Numbered from the stretch's first letter, positions 26,793-40,110 are shown. The stretch: DNA of 64,000 bases from Rhipicephalus microplus (GCF_043290135.1 NC_134707.1:75450508-75514507), one strand, 5' to 3'. The notes: a model not told the origin generated them from the letters alone. Made by a program: numbers and translations.

Positions 26793-27110
26793 GTGCCTAT
26801 GAAGGACACATAAGTTCTCTTGCAGTGACCTTCGAAATTTACAGTGGTGCCGGAGCCTCAAGCAGCATTTCGCCGATCTCCACAAGGCATTCATGAGATA
26901 AACACAGCGCCACACTTTCACAGTGCTATGATTATTATTTATGTTTAAACATTTCGTTCTAAAATTGCTGTTACATTGTGCCACCATCCTGTGGCTTAGG
27001 TGGAGCTCGTGAAATTGCGGTGCAGTCACCTCATTTGTGTACGATCAAACTGCAATGTCACTATTCACAGCTGGAGCATACAGACAAATAAAAAAACATA
27101 TTGATTGTAG
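26793..27110 (+). other. 3' terminal exon-like block, copy 2
   Basis: This is the counterpart of 13855-14170. The acceptor, TGA and AATAAA (27087) are kept. Confidence 0.3.
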
Positions 27111-27461
27111 CAGGGCTGATGTGTATATTAATGCTTCTCTATTGATAATAATAACTTTATAAGTTCTTTAAGTCTTGCATATAAAATGCATTAATGTGTT
27201 GCAATGTAACCACCATTTATGATCGCTAGCATGTTAATTTAGTAGTTTTGTAATGTATTTTATTTAAAAGGTAATTTTGCTTCTGTATCACGACAATTAG
27301 TAAGATGCCGATGATTCAATCCCTCATCATGCACATTTAAGAAATATTGTGATTTGTACACAGTATTGCATGTACTCAAGATGTGGACGTCTATTCAATT
27401 TACACATTATATTGCTTCGCACTAGATTCAGACGTAACACGCACACATTTCAGTAATTTCC

Positions 27462-27574
27462 GCATGATACGTCTTTCTATAAGATGCGGAGTCCGCATCA
27501 TATGTCTTATGCGGAGTCCGCATCATACGTCTTCCATATTCCAATAATTCCGTATGTGAGGTCTCCGCATCTTA
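27462..27574. repeat. Subterminal tandem array of copy 2 (two units)
   Basis: This is the same array as at 14520-14659 but with two 25-bp units instead of three, so unit number changed after the tandem duplication. Confidence 0.75.
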
Positions 27575-27592
27575 CGGAACGTTTCAGTAGGG
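27575..27592 (-). repeat. Right terminal repeat of copy 2
   Basis: This is identical to 14660-14677. The next bases (TTGTCTCTATC) are unique flank, which marks the true right edge of the tandem pair. Confidence 0.85.
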
Positions 27593-27717
27593 TTGTCTCT
27601 ATCAATCACCGCTGTTGCGCTGTGTCGGCATTTATGAACTTTGCGCAGATCAGAAGTGCCATGCACTCTCTCTTCAATACTCACTTCTGTAGCTTTCTCG
27701 AAGAACCTAAGCTTTCG
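27593..27717. other. Flank of the giant-element pair
   Basis: This short unique sequence lies between the right terminal repeat of copy 2 and the SINE target duplication. I see no gene in it. Confidence 0.5.
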
Positions 27718-27732
27718 GCAGCGCAAGGGGCT

Positions 27733-27972
27733 GATTGATTGATATGTGGGGTTTAACGTCCAAAACCACTATATGATTATGAGAGACGCCGTAGTGGAGG
27801 GCTCCGGAAATTTCGACCACCTGGGGTTCTTTGACGTGCACCCAAATCTGAGCACACGGGCCTACAACATTTCCGCCTCCATCGGAAATGCAGCCGCCGC
27901 AGCCGGGATTCGAACCCGCGCTCTGCGGGTCAGCAGCCGAGTACCTTAGCCACTAGACCACCGCGGCGGGGC
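27733..27972 (-). mobile_element. Ruka-like SINE with clear target-site duplication
   Basis: This is a full-length minus-strand SINE. Direct repeats of 15 bp flank it: GCAGCGCAAGGGGCT at 27718-27732 and GCAGCACAAGGGGCT at 27973-27987, with one mismatch. It lies about 140 bp beyond the right edge of the giant-element pair. Confidence 0.85.
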
Positions 27973-28067
27973 GCAGCACAAGGGGCTGGCCTTTGTGTAG
28001 TAGTGGTCTTTTGTTTCTTTCTTCTGTTTCTTATCGATTTGAGAATTCTCTATTGAAAATCCTGGGT

Positions 28068-28450
28068 TGGTGGACGCTGGAATTGTTGGTGGGAGAGTGG
28101 AAATAATAGTGGATATGGTGGAAATACTAGTGGATATAGTTAAAACTGCCGTGGGCATAATGGCTGATGACGGTGACAGTGAAAGAAAAATGATGACAGA
28201 CGGTCATGGTGAGAGCCATCCGATGGTGGTGATGGCGAAAAATGCCGGCTGATGACGGCTAGAGCAAAAAAATGGTGGCAGATAGCGGCGGTGGTGACTA
28301 GCCAACGTTGGTTACGGTGGAAAATGCCGCCTGATGGTGGTGAGACAAAATGTGTTTGGTGGAAGGTTTGGTGAACAAGGTTGATGACGGTGGTGTGATG
28401 GAACCTTGGTGGATGATAGTGGTATGATGAAAAAGCACACGACAGTATGT
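28068..28450. repeat. TGGTGG-rich arm of repeat family, unit A (left part)
   Basis: Degenerate repeats of TGGTGGAAAT and GTGGATATGG type run through this block. The same kind of sequence is at 33476-33670. With 30886-32020 it appears to form one element that was split by LINE-3. The assignment as one unit is inferred from the order seen in unit B. Confidence 0.45.
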
Positions 28451-28752
28451 GAAATCACCTATTTGTAGTGTTTAATTCTTGAATGCACAAAGATATATGT
28501 TTACGGTCGAAATAAACCAACGCTGCATACTACGCTTTCTAGCACGTCTATTTTTTTATTGCCGTGGTGTCAACAACGTTTCAATTTTGTGGAGCTTAGA
28601 ATATGTGACCATAAATATGTTTACCTTTCGCGCATGTACTTACATCCGCGTGACATCCACGATGTGGTTCTTTGTTATGATGTTTAGAAGACTAGAGTTG
28701 TCACTGCGAAGAGTGACAATAATTGTTTTACATCGGCACGCAGTTGTCGAGA
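28451..28752. other. Unrecognised stretch
   Basis: Nothing recognised. It may be internal sequence of the TGGTGG-rich unit A, but unit B has no clear match to it. Confidence 0.3.
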
Positions 28753-29601
28753 AATCAATCAATCAATCATTTTATTTCCTTTAGATAAGGTGGAGTACAG
28801 GACTAAAAGCTCAAGAGCTTGACGAGGTCCTGACCCCGTTCACAAGTTGACACAGCAGCAGGAATGGTAGTGAATTATGTACAACAAATATGAAATAAAC
28901 ATACAGGTATAACATCACAAAAAATTAATACAAAAAGTTTATGAAAACAGTGCTAAGATAAAAAGAGAGTAGTTCAAATGTATGGTCATGAAGTGGCATG
29001 AACATGAAAAGCAATAATAAAAAGGAAAGAATGGGCATAAATTCTGAGAGAAGTATCATTAAGGATAATGTATCAGGTGGGCGAAGTGTTTAATCTGACA
29101 GTTTTGTTTAGTAGAAGGATCGAAATCTTCGCGGTTTAAAAAATTTAACAAAGAAGGTAGTCTGTAGGACAATGACTGCTTGTCATAAAAGGTTCTTGGG
29201 GTGGGTACAGTGCAAACTTCTTTGTGCCTGGTGAGTCGAACACTTGTATTTACGCTAAGTTTAGCAAGATGTATTGTGGTATTGGTACAATGTTTGACAA
29301 ACTCTTTATAGCAGAACATTAGCCTGTAGTTGTACAAAAAGAAAACTGGAAGAATATCATATTTTAGAAAAAGAAGTTTTGTAGAGGACAGTGTTCAGCG
29401 GCAATATATCGTACGGCCATTTTTTGTAGTAAGTGCAACTTGCGCAAATTCGTCACACCGGTTGTGCACCACACTAAGCTACAATACTGTAACAAAGATG
29501 ATACCAGTGCATTCTATATCATAATTTTGACCTTAGTGGGAAGAAGAGATCGCATACGTGCAAGGACACCAATGGCCGATGATATCTTAGAGTATAGAAT
29601 A

Positions 29602-30264
29602 TCAACATGTACATTCCACGTGAGGTGTCGTGAAAATATATACACCAACAATACTAACTGAATCAACCAAGTCTAACTGCTGACAGCCCAGTAATAAGCT
29701 CATATTATTTATCAAGGTTTTTCCTTTAGGCGTATATAAAATGACTTGTGTTTTTGAAGGGTTTAGTTTTAGTAAATTCACTGAAGCCCAGGTATCTATA
29801 GCAGACAGTGTTTCATTAGCCATTTCTTCTATCTCTGTTTTCATGCTCCCTGTAATAAAAACTGTTGTGTCATCGGCGTAAGAGACAAATGTTGCGTTGT
29901 TTGTGCAGTGCACAATGTCATTAATATAAATCAAAAATAAAAGTGGTCCTAAAATACTTCCTTGTGGCACATCTACAACGACCGGCTTCCTTGCAGATAT
30001 TGCATTGTTGGCATCTACAAATTGTGTCCTGTCTGAAAGGTAGCATTTTAAAAAAGCATGCGCTGTCCCACGCACACCATAATTTTCTAATTTGCTGAGA
30101 AAGATGGAATGACTGATTAGGTCAAATGCCTTAGAAAAATCGACGTATATGCCTAGTGCCATTTTTTTACGACTAAATGCATCTATGATTATTTCTTTAT
30201 GAGTCAGGAGGGCTGTTTCAGTAGAGCGATGCTTGCTGATCCTATGTTGAAAATCATGAAGCAA
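29602..30264 (-). pseudogene. Reverse transcriptase fragment of LINE-3
   Basis: A frame of 220 codons contains the core reverse transcriptase motifs in order: HRISKHRSTETAL, YVDFSKAFDLISH, VPQGSILGPLLFLIYIND and the catalytic SYADDTTVF. It is typical of Jockey/CR1-group non-LTR elements. The frame ends early and the C-terminal domain continues in other frames with several stops towards 29060. The upstream half is in the next entry, separated by a stop. The element cannot make a full-length protein. Confidence 0.8.
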
Positions 30265-30401
30265 ATTGTGGTGATTAAAAATGATAAGAATCTGATAGGC
30301 ATTAGTTTTTTAAATGCTTTTGAAAACACTGGGATTATTGAAATAGGTCGATAATTGTTAATGTTCTCTTTAGTACCATGCTTGTAAACAGGAACAACAC
30401 G

Positions 30402-30885
30402 TTAAATCTTCATTTGTTTGGGAAATGCACCTGTATATAATATTAAATTATAAATATGGGTAAGAACAGGGCATATGATGTCAAGCACATGCTTTATTAG
30501 GCGAATTTGGATACCATCGGCGTCCAAGGAGCGGCTGTAACTAATAGTACTGAAGCAAGAAAAAATTTCCAGTGGTGTAGTTGGGGCAAGAAATAGAGTG
30601 TTACTAAACGAGTTTACAGGCAGGAACTGAGCATAGTTATCGAGGCCATCAACATTATTTAACTGAGGAAATGAGCTCCAGTTCGCAAATGCCCCATCAA
30701 TGTTAGCACAGAACACAGCGGTATCTTGATTTCGCAACGCTAGAAACGCAACACTGGCAATTCTCGCACACTCTAATGCTTGAGCCGTACTTTTAGGTTG
30801 GCAAAAAGCGTGCGAACATGCATAACCTTTCACTTTCGACGTGTGTCGAGACGAGTCCCAGCGAATCGGACTTTCACCCTTCTGT
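30402..30885 (-). pseudogene. Upstream reverse transcriptase region of LINE-3
   Basis: The frame covers the linker and first RT motifs, including SLDADGIQIRLIKH and IYNLILYTGAFP. A TAA stop at 30402 is followed by the expected continuation (VVPVYKHGTKENINNYRPIS) in the same direction. The first few codons of the open frame beyond 30885 belong to the flanking TGGTGG-rich repeat, not to the LINE. Confidence 0.7.
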
Positions 30886-32020
30886 TCTACCACCATGATT
30901 TCCACCAAAGCTTAGTCCTACCGACCGAGTCCGTACAAGTGTTATTGGCGCAATCTGGGTTTCAGAATGCAAGTTTTTTAGAAATAAAAATGACAATACA
31001 GCACAGCTGCGGCATCATTTAACCTAAATGAAGCCTTTTTTTATTGTGTACGGCGTCCGCGCTAGAAGCGACAAACATCGATGTGACGCGCTTGCAGCAC
31101 TTCCAGAAAATGTACACCTGCCCTCAACGGCAGCCGCCAGTCGTGCTCGCCGGCACTTCACTGGCTCCTATGCGAGAATACAGACTCGTCAATTCGTATG
31201 CTTACATAACCAATATGATAGCGTAATGTTTCTGGCGCACTGCAATCGTTTTGGCCAAGCCGTTATGTAGTTGTTCCTAACGACATAGCAACAGCGGCAC
31301 GCTAGCACAATTGCGCTGTACGTTTCGCGAAGAACAACACAATCAATTGTGGGGGTATATCTATCGAAAGAACAGAGAAGCGTCATAAAGCCTGAGCAGA
31401 TATCACCCTTTGAAAGGAGCGAGAAACAGATTTTAAACTTGGCAGTAATTGCTGATAAACTCTGCCTGCTCCTCAGTCCACTGAGTTTTTTTCTTCTTGC
31501 GGTTGTAAAGTATAAGAAAACACAGCGTTGCTGCCCTTATCGCAGCGGGAATTGTTACAGGTAGCAGTTGTTCCTGTTCATCAAATGTGCAAATTTTAGT
31601 TTCAGGTGCAGATCCCGTCTATCTCTAGTAAGTGACAAACAAAACTAAAGTTAAACAGCTAGTTTGGGAGGTGACTACTTCGTTAACACCAAAGTTGCCG
31701 GCGGTCGGCGTGGCGCAGGGGTTAGTGTGCTCAGTTGGGAATCCGAAGGTGGCTGATTCAATTCCGCACGGTCGTACCTTTTTTACGGGTGCTTTTCACA
31801 TCGTTTTTAATACAAATATTTTTATTATTTCTTTAGTGGCAGCTCGTCACGATGACGGTGACGCTGCTTCGCACTCCGCATTGCCGGCTGGAGCGCGCCG
31901 TCTATCATTCGCTCCATCATACACCACCGTACTCCACGTGCCACCAACATTTCCAGCACCGTAATCCACCAAAATGGTGGATGATGGAATATACCAATCC
32001 TATGGTGGACGTTTTTTCAT
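30886..32020. repeat. Diverged 1.1-kb repeat, unit A (partner 33966-35085)
   Basis: It begins CTACCACCATGATTTCCACCAAAG, shared with 33966, and stays alignable to the end: the CATCGATG(T/C)GACGCG segment, the tRNA-like head, and the closing TGGTGG-rich part. Divergence is high, many changes per 100 bp by eye, so the duplication is old. Confidence 0.65.
31703..31790 (+). repeat. tRNA-like head inside unit A
   Basis: TGGCGCAGGGGTTAGTGTGC resembles an A box, and GGCTGATTCAATTCC a B box. The partner at 34775-34852 in unit B has TGGCGCAGTAGTTAGTG. It is shared by both units, so it was inserted before they separated. Confidence 0.5.
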
Positions 32021-33358
32021 TATAATTGGCCTTGAATTTGCTCCATCGGCACTTGTACGCAAGGCCATGGAGGACTCTACAACGTCTAACTTGGACGCAT
32101 GCTCAACATCTACGGGGCGGCTTTTTGGGTCTGCGAAGTCTTCCTTCTTTTCAATAATGAAAATGCCTTCCGCACCGGAGTTGTTGTAGATGTCGTGACA
32201 ACAGGTTAATGGGTACTGCACGCTGATTCTTGTAAGTAGTGGTGGTTCTGTGCAGGCTCCTTCAATGGTCGTTACCTCAGTCAAGGTCCTGATCGATTGG
32301 CTTCTACCCACGCTCAAGAATATGTCCTGAGGCTGACTCGACTGGCATCTGTGCTACAAGATTGTTGTCCAATACGCCTTCGCTTGATGGTGGTGACGCA
32401 GATGCAGAAAGCGCCTTTCTGTCTGCTTGTTTTTTTAATCTATAGTCTTGTTGTCTCCAAACAAACCTGCCGTGCCTATAATGCATCGGTGATTTTATAT
32501 TCTGTTCTGACTTTTGCTAGAATGTTCTGGCGCTCTTGAACTTCCGCTTCCTTCATCTCAGCTTCCGAATTATGAATGTCAACTGCATCCTCTGCTTTCT
32601 TGTTGATTCTTCTCAGTTCCTCATACTGCTCAGTCTAAATTCGGAGAATACGTCGTACCTCACAGATTGGTGGGCGACCCAATTACCGAAGACGTTCAAC
32701 GTCTGTGATGACCTGCGTGACGGCCTTGTGTGTCGGACTCCGCCTTCAGTAGAGGGCCTTTGTGTTCTGGTCCAGTGTCGGAAACGTGAGAAGTCAATGA
32801 CCGGCCGTGTCACGAGGCGAAGTCGGAGTCAACATGGCATACATCGCAGAAGGTTCACACCACAAATATCCGTGACTTGTCAGGCTGTCATTCTTCATGA
32901 TCTTGTGCATATTGGGCCATCATCGTGAAAGGCGAGTCAGTACTGAGCCAGAGAAGACATGAGGGCTCTCGTCTCGCGAGGCTCCAGACGGTGCCTGAAC
33001 TCATGGGGCTGCACTGTCAAGATGTACGTCAATGACCTATGAACTGCCATGACGTGTGAATATCGGGACGCCGTCGTGAAGGGCGAGTCAGGACGGAGCC
33101 GAAATAGACGTGAGGGCTCCCGTCTCGCGAACCTCCAGATGATGTCTGTACTCACGTCAGTCCATGGGTGCTCCTAGTGGTCTCAGTTGCAATCAGAGTC
33201 GTGCTCACAGGTCTCAGTGGTAGTCAGGCCTTGCACATCAGCTTTACCCACAGCGGCTTCACAAAAGTCTTCAAGGCTACGACGGCGGTAGAAATTTATG
33301 AAGTCCGCTCCATCTCGCCTGCGAAGATGTTTCCTCCCGGGTTTCACGGCACCAAAAT
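32020..33358 (-). pseudogene. Decayed LTR-retrotransposon 5' internal region (BEL/Pao-like?)
   Basis: Reading the minus strand from 33358, the sequence starts with a primer-binding-like TGGTGCCGTGAAACCCGGGA, similar to the start of BEL/Pao internal regions as I remember them. Further on, frames look coding but are broken: a charged, coiled-coil-like part at about 32486-32640 (EELRRINKKAEDAVDIHN) and a following part at about 32000-32310, with stops and frameshifts between. No protease, reverse transcriptase or integrase is present. Gag remnant is the best guess. The subfamily is uncertain. Confidence 0.4.
32924..33225. repeat. 151-bp direct repeat, two units
   Basis: CGTGAAAGGCGAGTCAG at 32924 and CGTGAAGGGCGAGTCAG at 33075 begin two diverged copies. 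Both continue through GAGGGCTC(T/C)CGTCTCGCGA and CTCCAGA. They lie in the leader region of the decayed LTR element. Confidence 0.6.
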
Positions 33359-33475
33359 GTAGAGAAACGGACGAGCCACTGTCTCCATGGCGAAGCACAC
33401 CCGTCGTCCAATACTTTGTTCCGAACACTGGTCCTCCCTTTAATTATGACAGCAACCCCTGTCGGAAAAATTGCC
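33359..33475 (-). repeat. LTR fragment next to primer-binding-like site
   Basis: On the minus strand the block ends ...TCTCTACA, immediately followed by TTTTGGTGCCGTG. This is the expected junction of a 5' LTR with its internal region. Only about 117 bp remain before TGGTGG-rich sequence starts, so the LTR is truncated. Confidence 0.35.
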
Positions 33476-33677
33476 ATGGTGGATACTGGAAAACATGGTG
33501 AACGTAGTGGAAATAACAGTGGGCATGATGGAAATTATGATGAATATGGTGGGACGTAGTGGAAATTATGGTGGATATGCCGGGACTTACTGGGTGGTAT
33601 GGTGTACAGAAGATGGGTAAAGTGGAAATGATGGTGGAAAGTATAGGCTAGATAGTGGGCAATCAAGGGACACTCTG

Positions 33678-33960
33678 CCCACCATTGCGATAATGCTGGG
33701 AAGCCCTAAGCATATGGTGGGAGGTGCTTTTTATAGTGGGCCACATGGTGTACCAAGCTGAGAAACTCTTCCCACCATTGCGATAATGCTGGGAAGCACA
33801 AAGCAGATGATGGGTGCTGCTTGTTATGGTGGGCCACATGGTATACCAAGCTGAGAAGCTCTGCCCACCATTGCGATAATGCTAGGACGCAGTAAGCAGA
33901 TGATGGGTGGGCTTATAATGGTGGGCAATTTATATAGTGTACCAAGCGGGGATCTGTACA
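33678..33960. repeat. 93-bp tandem repeat, three units
   Basis: Units start CCCACCATTGCGATAATGCT at 33678, 33771 and 33864, exactly 93 bp apart, each ending near TACCAAGC. The third unit is shorter and more diverged. Confidence 0.8.
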
Positions 33961-34774
33961 CTACATGCTCTACCACCATGATTTCCACCAAAGGTTAGGC
34001 CTACCAACCAAGCCCGTACAATTGTGTTATCTTTGCTTCTGGGTTTCAGAATACACGATTTGGACGATTAAGAATAACAATACAGCGCAGCCATGGCATC
34101 AGTTAGCATAAATGAAGCATTTTTTTCATTGTGTATGGTGTCCACTCAAGAAGCAACAAACATCGATGCGACGCGATTCAAGCACTCCCAGAGAACGTAC
34201 GCCTCTTCTCACCGACATCCGCTGGTCGCACTCGCCAGCACTTCTCTAGCGTTTATGCGAGAACTCAGACGTGGCAATTCGTATGCTTGGGGAACCAATA
34301 TGATAGCGTAATGTTTCCGGCACACTGCATTCGTTTTGGCCAAGCCATTATGTAGTTGTTGCTATAGCGAAAGAGCTACAGCATTGCGCTGGCACGACCG
34401 CCCTCTCAATCAAATAAATTAGGCGGGCGTATCTATGGAATGAGCCTAGAAGCGTCATAAAGCGTGAGCAGATGTCGCCCTTTGGAACGAGCGCGAAACG
34501 AATATTAAACTTGGCGAACCCCGCCGATAAACTGCTGCTGCTCCCTAGTCCACTTGTTTTTTTTTCTTGCAGTTGAGAATTGTAAAAAAAAATAGCACCG
34601 GTTCCATTAACACAGTGGCAATCCTTACAGGCAGCAGTTGTTTGTGTTTAATAAATGTGCAATTTTCAGTAGCAGGTGCAGATCTCCTCTATGTTGTGTA
34701 CACGACAAACATAACCGAAGTTGAACCGTTAGTTCGTATGTCAACTAACTATTTAACGATCAACAAACGTCTTG

Positions 34775-34852
34775 TTGGTATGGCGCAGTAGTTAGTGTCT
34801 CCGAATGGGAATCGGCAGGTTGCACGGTTGACCCTCGGTGGCACCTTTTTTT
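34775..34852 (+). repeat. tRNA-like head inside unit B
   Basis: This is the partner of 31703-31790 and is followed by a run of T. Confidence 0.5.
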
Positions 34853-35085
34853 TTACGGGACGGGTGTTTTTACGCCGTTTTTTATACAATTCTTTTTTAT
34901 TTTTTGTGGCAGCCCGTCACGGTGATTCTGACGACATTTCGCGCTCAAGCGTTGCCGGCACTGCAGCAGCCACCATATCCCACCATGCGCCATGGTGGAC
35001 GTTTTCCACCGTTCACCCACTACATTAATCCACTATAATGGTGCGTGGTGGTTTACACCATGCCCACCATTCGTTTTTTTTTCCG

Positions 35086-36446
<1,361 letters not shown>

Positions 36447-36499
36447 TTAATATTGTGTTAAAACACGGAAAAACGAGCCCTTAGGTATACACTTCTTTC

Positions 36500-36617
<118 letters not shown>

Positions 36618-37270
36618 TAGTAAGGCTACTGTTAAGACCTCGAACACCTCTTGCTACGTTCGCTCCCGCTGAATGCGTGTCTCTTTTAATTATTTGAAAA
36701 AAACTACAGAACAATATATCTGTATGACAATAAGTGTATAACATTACCCCAATATAGTGTAATATGACCGCCACCTTTCACATGCCACGAACAATTACGC
36801 TTGAATAATTGGATTACATTTTCTCTTCTTTTTCTACCCACCTATATGAAGTGATTACTTTATGACATTTTCGTTAGACAATATTGTTTCGTGATTCGCG
36901 GGTCAGTGTCACATTTGCGATTCCCTTGTATATCCGATTCCCCTGCAGGTCATGTAAGTTGTTACTGGGGAAACGTCATCGAGACGACGTTGTAACCAGC
37001 CGCTGCCCTCTGAGGCTCCTATTAGGAAGATTCAGTGTGGATTTCTTCCCAAAAATATTTAGTGACAGTCAACATTCAGGTTATAGATGTTCTGTGGCAG
37101 CCTCATAGCTGGAGAACGTGAGATACTTTTATGTCTAAACTATTTGCTTATATGGCTCTAATGCTCATCTTTAGTCACTTCTAACGTGCGTTGTACGTCA
37201 TCCATGTTGCGACCACTGAGAAGGCTTTATCGCTTCTGATTATTACCGTGGTCTATTTTTCGCTATGGAG
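36618..37270. other. Unrecognised stretch
   Basis: No gene, repeat or RNA recognised. Confidence 0.4.
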
Positions 37271-37508
37271 TCGCACCGTGGTGGTCTAGTGGCTAAGGTA
37301 TTTGGCTGCTGACCCGGAGATCGCGGGATCGATTTCCGGCTGTGGCGGCTGCATTTCCGATGGAGCCGGAAATGCTGTAGGCCCGTGTGCTCAGATTTGA
37401 GTGCACCTAAAGAACCTCAGTTGGTCGACATTTCCGGACCCCTCCACTACGGCGTCTCTCATAATCATATGGTGGTTTCGAGACGGTAAACACTACATAT
37501 CAATCATC
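37271..37508 (+). mobile_element. Ruka-like SINE
   Basis: Head, body (TTTCCGATGGAGCCGGAAAT) and a short ATCAATCATC tail are present. It is diverged from the copies inside the giant element. It stands in otherwise unrecognised sequence. Confidence 0.8.
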
Positions 37509-39869
37509 AAATATTTTCTGCTATGGGCACCTTTATTTCATTAGGAACGACGATATGGTACAGATTGGTTCGTTTACTGCATAGCAAACACACCAGTTGT
37601 TTCATATTTTCTTTTTAAGCAACATCGTTATTTATGCTTCCTTAACAACATAGTAATATACAAAGCTCATATCCTTCAGTTGGTAATTCAAGTATTGTTA
37701 TCTTGCATGCCCTCAGCAAAAATATTCTTTGTGGTGTTGGCTTTGTTCACTTCAGTCCTAGTAGCATTGAACGTTGTAACACCGTCGAACCAACTTTCCA
37801 AGTGGTACGGCAATGCTGAGTCAACCTTTTGTGCTACTAGAGATCTTTAACGGCATTATTTCGCCAAACCGATACATAAGGACGAGAAAGAACAAATTAA
37901 AAGAGGACATCCTGAAAGCAGCAGTCCTTCTACCCATTTGTCGCTCTACGTCACTGTTCATTCTGGAGAATTTTCACTTTTCGAACCAATACGCAATTAT
38001 CTGATTTACACGTAACGGCCTCACCATACTGTGCCGAAGGAACTCCAACATTTTTGGGTAATATTCAATTGTCCTAATCAAAGTTTTGCTGACTCGAATT
38101 AATATGCCAGTAATATGCTGCGGAGGTCACAATCACTTACACACACGAGTTTGTTTTCTAGCCATTTTAGTCACCACGGTAACTTGATGGGGCCTAGCAG
38201 TCACCACGAAAGCTGGAAGAAATCCGGAAGCGTACAATAGGCTACATTTGTACGCTAGGAACCTTTTGGAATAGCTAAAAAACCTGTTAATGTGAGCGAA
38301 ACGACAGAAATGGCGATTAGAAGTGCATAGTGCGACAAGCATCATTTCTAGAGACACGGGCAAAATGCAAAGCTTTATTGCAGATGTGAAACATAAATAA
38401 CGTTTCCTCCCATAACATAAACCATTAGCCTTACAGAAAAGACCAGACCTGTCAGACTTGCCGGGTGAAAGCAGGGTCTATTCAGGTCTTCTGTGAAAAG
38501 GGCGCATGGATTCGGAAAAATTTACCGTGCTTTTTTTCATGTGCCTGTTTTAAAGCATAAGCTCGAGTCTTGGGTTCATAATAGGGACTAGCAAAAGTGA
38601 TATCATACAAATTTTAAAGAGCTTGCCTGACGTGCTGCATACACTCATCATCTTATTTTCACTTTTGAGTAATATAAAGTTACTTTGAGCATGCTGCACA
38701 TTTATGCACAAAAACTGCTTCAGAAAGAATAACAATGTAGAGACCTTTACCAGAGTCTAATTTAACTAGGTTATATGCTGAAGGCAACTAACTAAAGTGC
38801 TGACATTCTCGTATGTGACCATTAAAAACGGTGTTGGTACTTACAGTTTGTTCCGTTTTTCTAAGGTACCTATAAAGGTTAACGCTACAAGAGCACTGCT
38901 TCAACACCCCAACCTTCATAAAACATGAAGCTGTTGCATGCAAACTCTGCCAAGTAATTTATTTCTTCAATAATGTTTAAATCATACATCATAAAGACAC
39001 GCTGATAGTTTACATAGCGTCCGCTCGGTACGTTTTAGTCTAACTCTAAGTACGCATGCATACATTTGAGCAGCAATAAGGCCCTGGTGACCCGCCATGC
39101 CATTGGCTGCAGTGATACAAAATACTCAGTGCATCATCTTTGCGGTTCCGTGTTGGTTCACTGTTTGAGAAAGACTGAGTGATCAGAATACCAACTAGGG
39201 TAATCACTTAAACAGTAGTCATAGTTAAAAGCGAAGCCGAAAGTGCAACAAAGCAAACTCTCACACACATAAGGATTTATTAAAAACACAAACTGGCAAA
39301 CAAATTGAAAAAAAAAACAAATTTCGCTTGCATGCCGAAACTGATCAGCTTTAAGAAAGTCAGTCAAATCCGTGACGTAGCAAATTACTATTGTTACGGC
39401 TTCAAGCCAGCTGTAAACCAATGTGGCAACAGCAAGGCACTTTAAGAGAACTCTGTTCACGAAGCCCCAAAATTCACGCTACCAGCATACTATTATCAAA
39501 GTAATTAGTGGCATAGCATGGATGACAGCAAACGTCTACTCGGAACTATACAGATCACAAGTGATCGATCTGCCTTCTAGTGAAAGTAACGTGTAGTACA
39601 ATGCTGAAGTTTCATAAGCAACAGCGTCTGCTGTGATAAAGGCCATCAGAAAATGCTCGAAACAAACGCGGCCACAGATGAAAACATAACAGCAGTCATG
39701 CGATCGAATAAAAAGCATTCACATCAGAAGAAGTTGCGCGCTTTCAACCTCGTGCAGGGAAACATCGAAGGTGGCAGTGAGCTGGAAAAATGCCAACACC
39801 AGATTCATACAAAAGAAAAGCAATCTAAGAAAACTGCGACACAGCTTAGCTGGAACATATTCATCTTGA
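37509..39869. other. Unrecognised stretch
   Basis: About 2.4 kb of apparently single-copy AT-rich DNA. The longest frame is about 100 codons (39158-39460, minus) and has no recognised motif. No splice-linked gene could be proposed. Confidence 0.4.
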
Positions 39870-40110
39870 GCCCCGCCGCGTTGGTCTAGTGGCTAAACTC
39901 AGCTAAGGCTGCTGACCCGCAGGTCGTGGAATCGAATCCCGGCTGTGGCGGCTGCATTTTTGATGGAGACTAGAACGCTGTAGGCCCGTGTGCTCAGATT
40001 TAGATGCACGTTACAGAACCTCAGGTTGTCTAAATTTCCGGAGTCCTGCACTACGGCGTCACTCATAATCCTTTGGTGGTTTCGAGGCGCTAAACTGCAT
40101 ATATCAAACA
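39870..40110 (+). mobile_element. Ruka-like SINE with target-site duplication
   Basis: Full length but diverged. The flanks read ATATTCATCTTGA before and ATATTCAACTTGA after (40111-40123), a 13-bp direct repeat with one mismatch. Confidence 0.8.

Larger units (their letters stand above)
14678..27592 (+). mobile_element. Giant TIR element, copy 2 (tandem, lacks left 1.75 kb)
   Basis: The sequence is collinear with 1748-14677 at an offset of about 12.93 kb, with scattered substitutions and small indels. It begins abruptly with AACGTTG followed by an A-rich run, directly after the right terminal repeat of copy 1, and ends with its own right terminal repeat at 27592. Beyond 27592 the sequence is not shared with copy 1. 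The arrangement is that of a tandem duplication of a 12.93-kb unit of one element rather than two independent insertions, because copy 2 has no left terminal repeat. The copies differ at many sites, so this is not a simple duplicated read. Confidence 0.85.
28753..30890 (-). mobile_element. LINE-3: 5'-truncated non-LTR retrotransposon
   Basis: This minus-strand LINE starts inside the region upstream of the reverse transcriptase and ends in a (ATTG)n tail, which appears as AATCAATCAATCAATC at 28753. The 3' UTR contains AATAAA just before the tail. The endonuclease and ORF1 are absent. It is inserted next to unit A of the TGGTGG-rich family, whose sequence resumes at about 30886. Its tail differs from the AATAAAA-type tails of LINE-1 and LINE-2, so it belongs to another lineage. 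Confidence 0.75.
33476..35085. repeat. TGGTGG-rich element, unit B
   Basis: It starts with TGGTGGATACTGG-type repeats, passes through three 93-bp tandem units, the 1.1-kb region shared with unit A, and closes with complementary-looking CCACCAT and TGGTGG words around 34970-35075. Both ends being rich in TGGTGG or its complement suggests a foldback-type or MITE-like element. No coding capacity is seen. Confidence 0.5.

Noticed and set aside
1..27592. Tandem repeat as a CRISPR array, satellite or prokaryotic island
   Set aside because: The unit is 12.93 kb with mobile-element ends and SINE insertions. No short direct-repeat and spacer structure exists, and all elements are eukaryotic.
27733..27972. 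Small ORFs inside the Ruka-like SINEs sharing a RDAVVEGSGNFDHLGF-type peptide
   Set aside because: The recurring peptide is a translation of the SINE body in its antisense frame and follows the SINE wherever it occurs.
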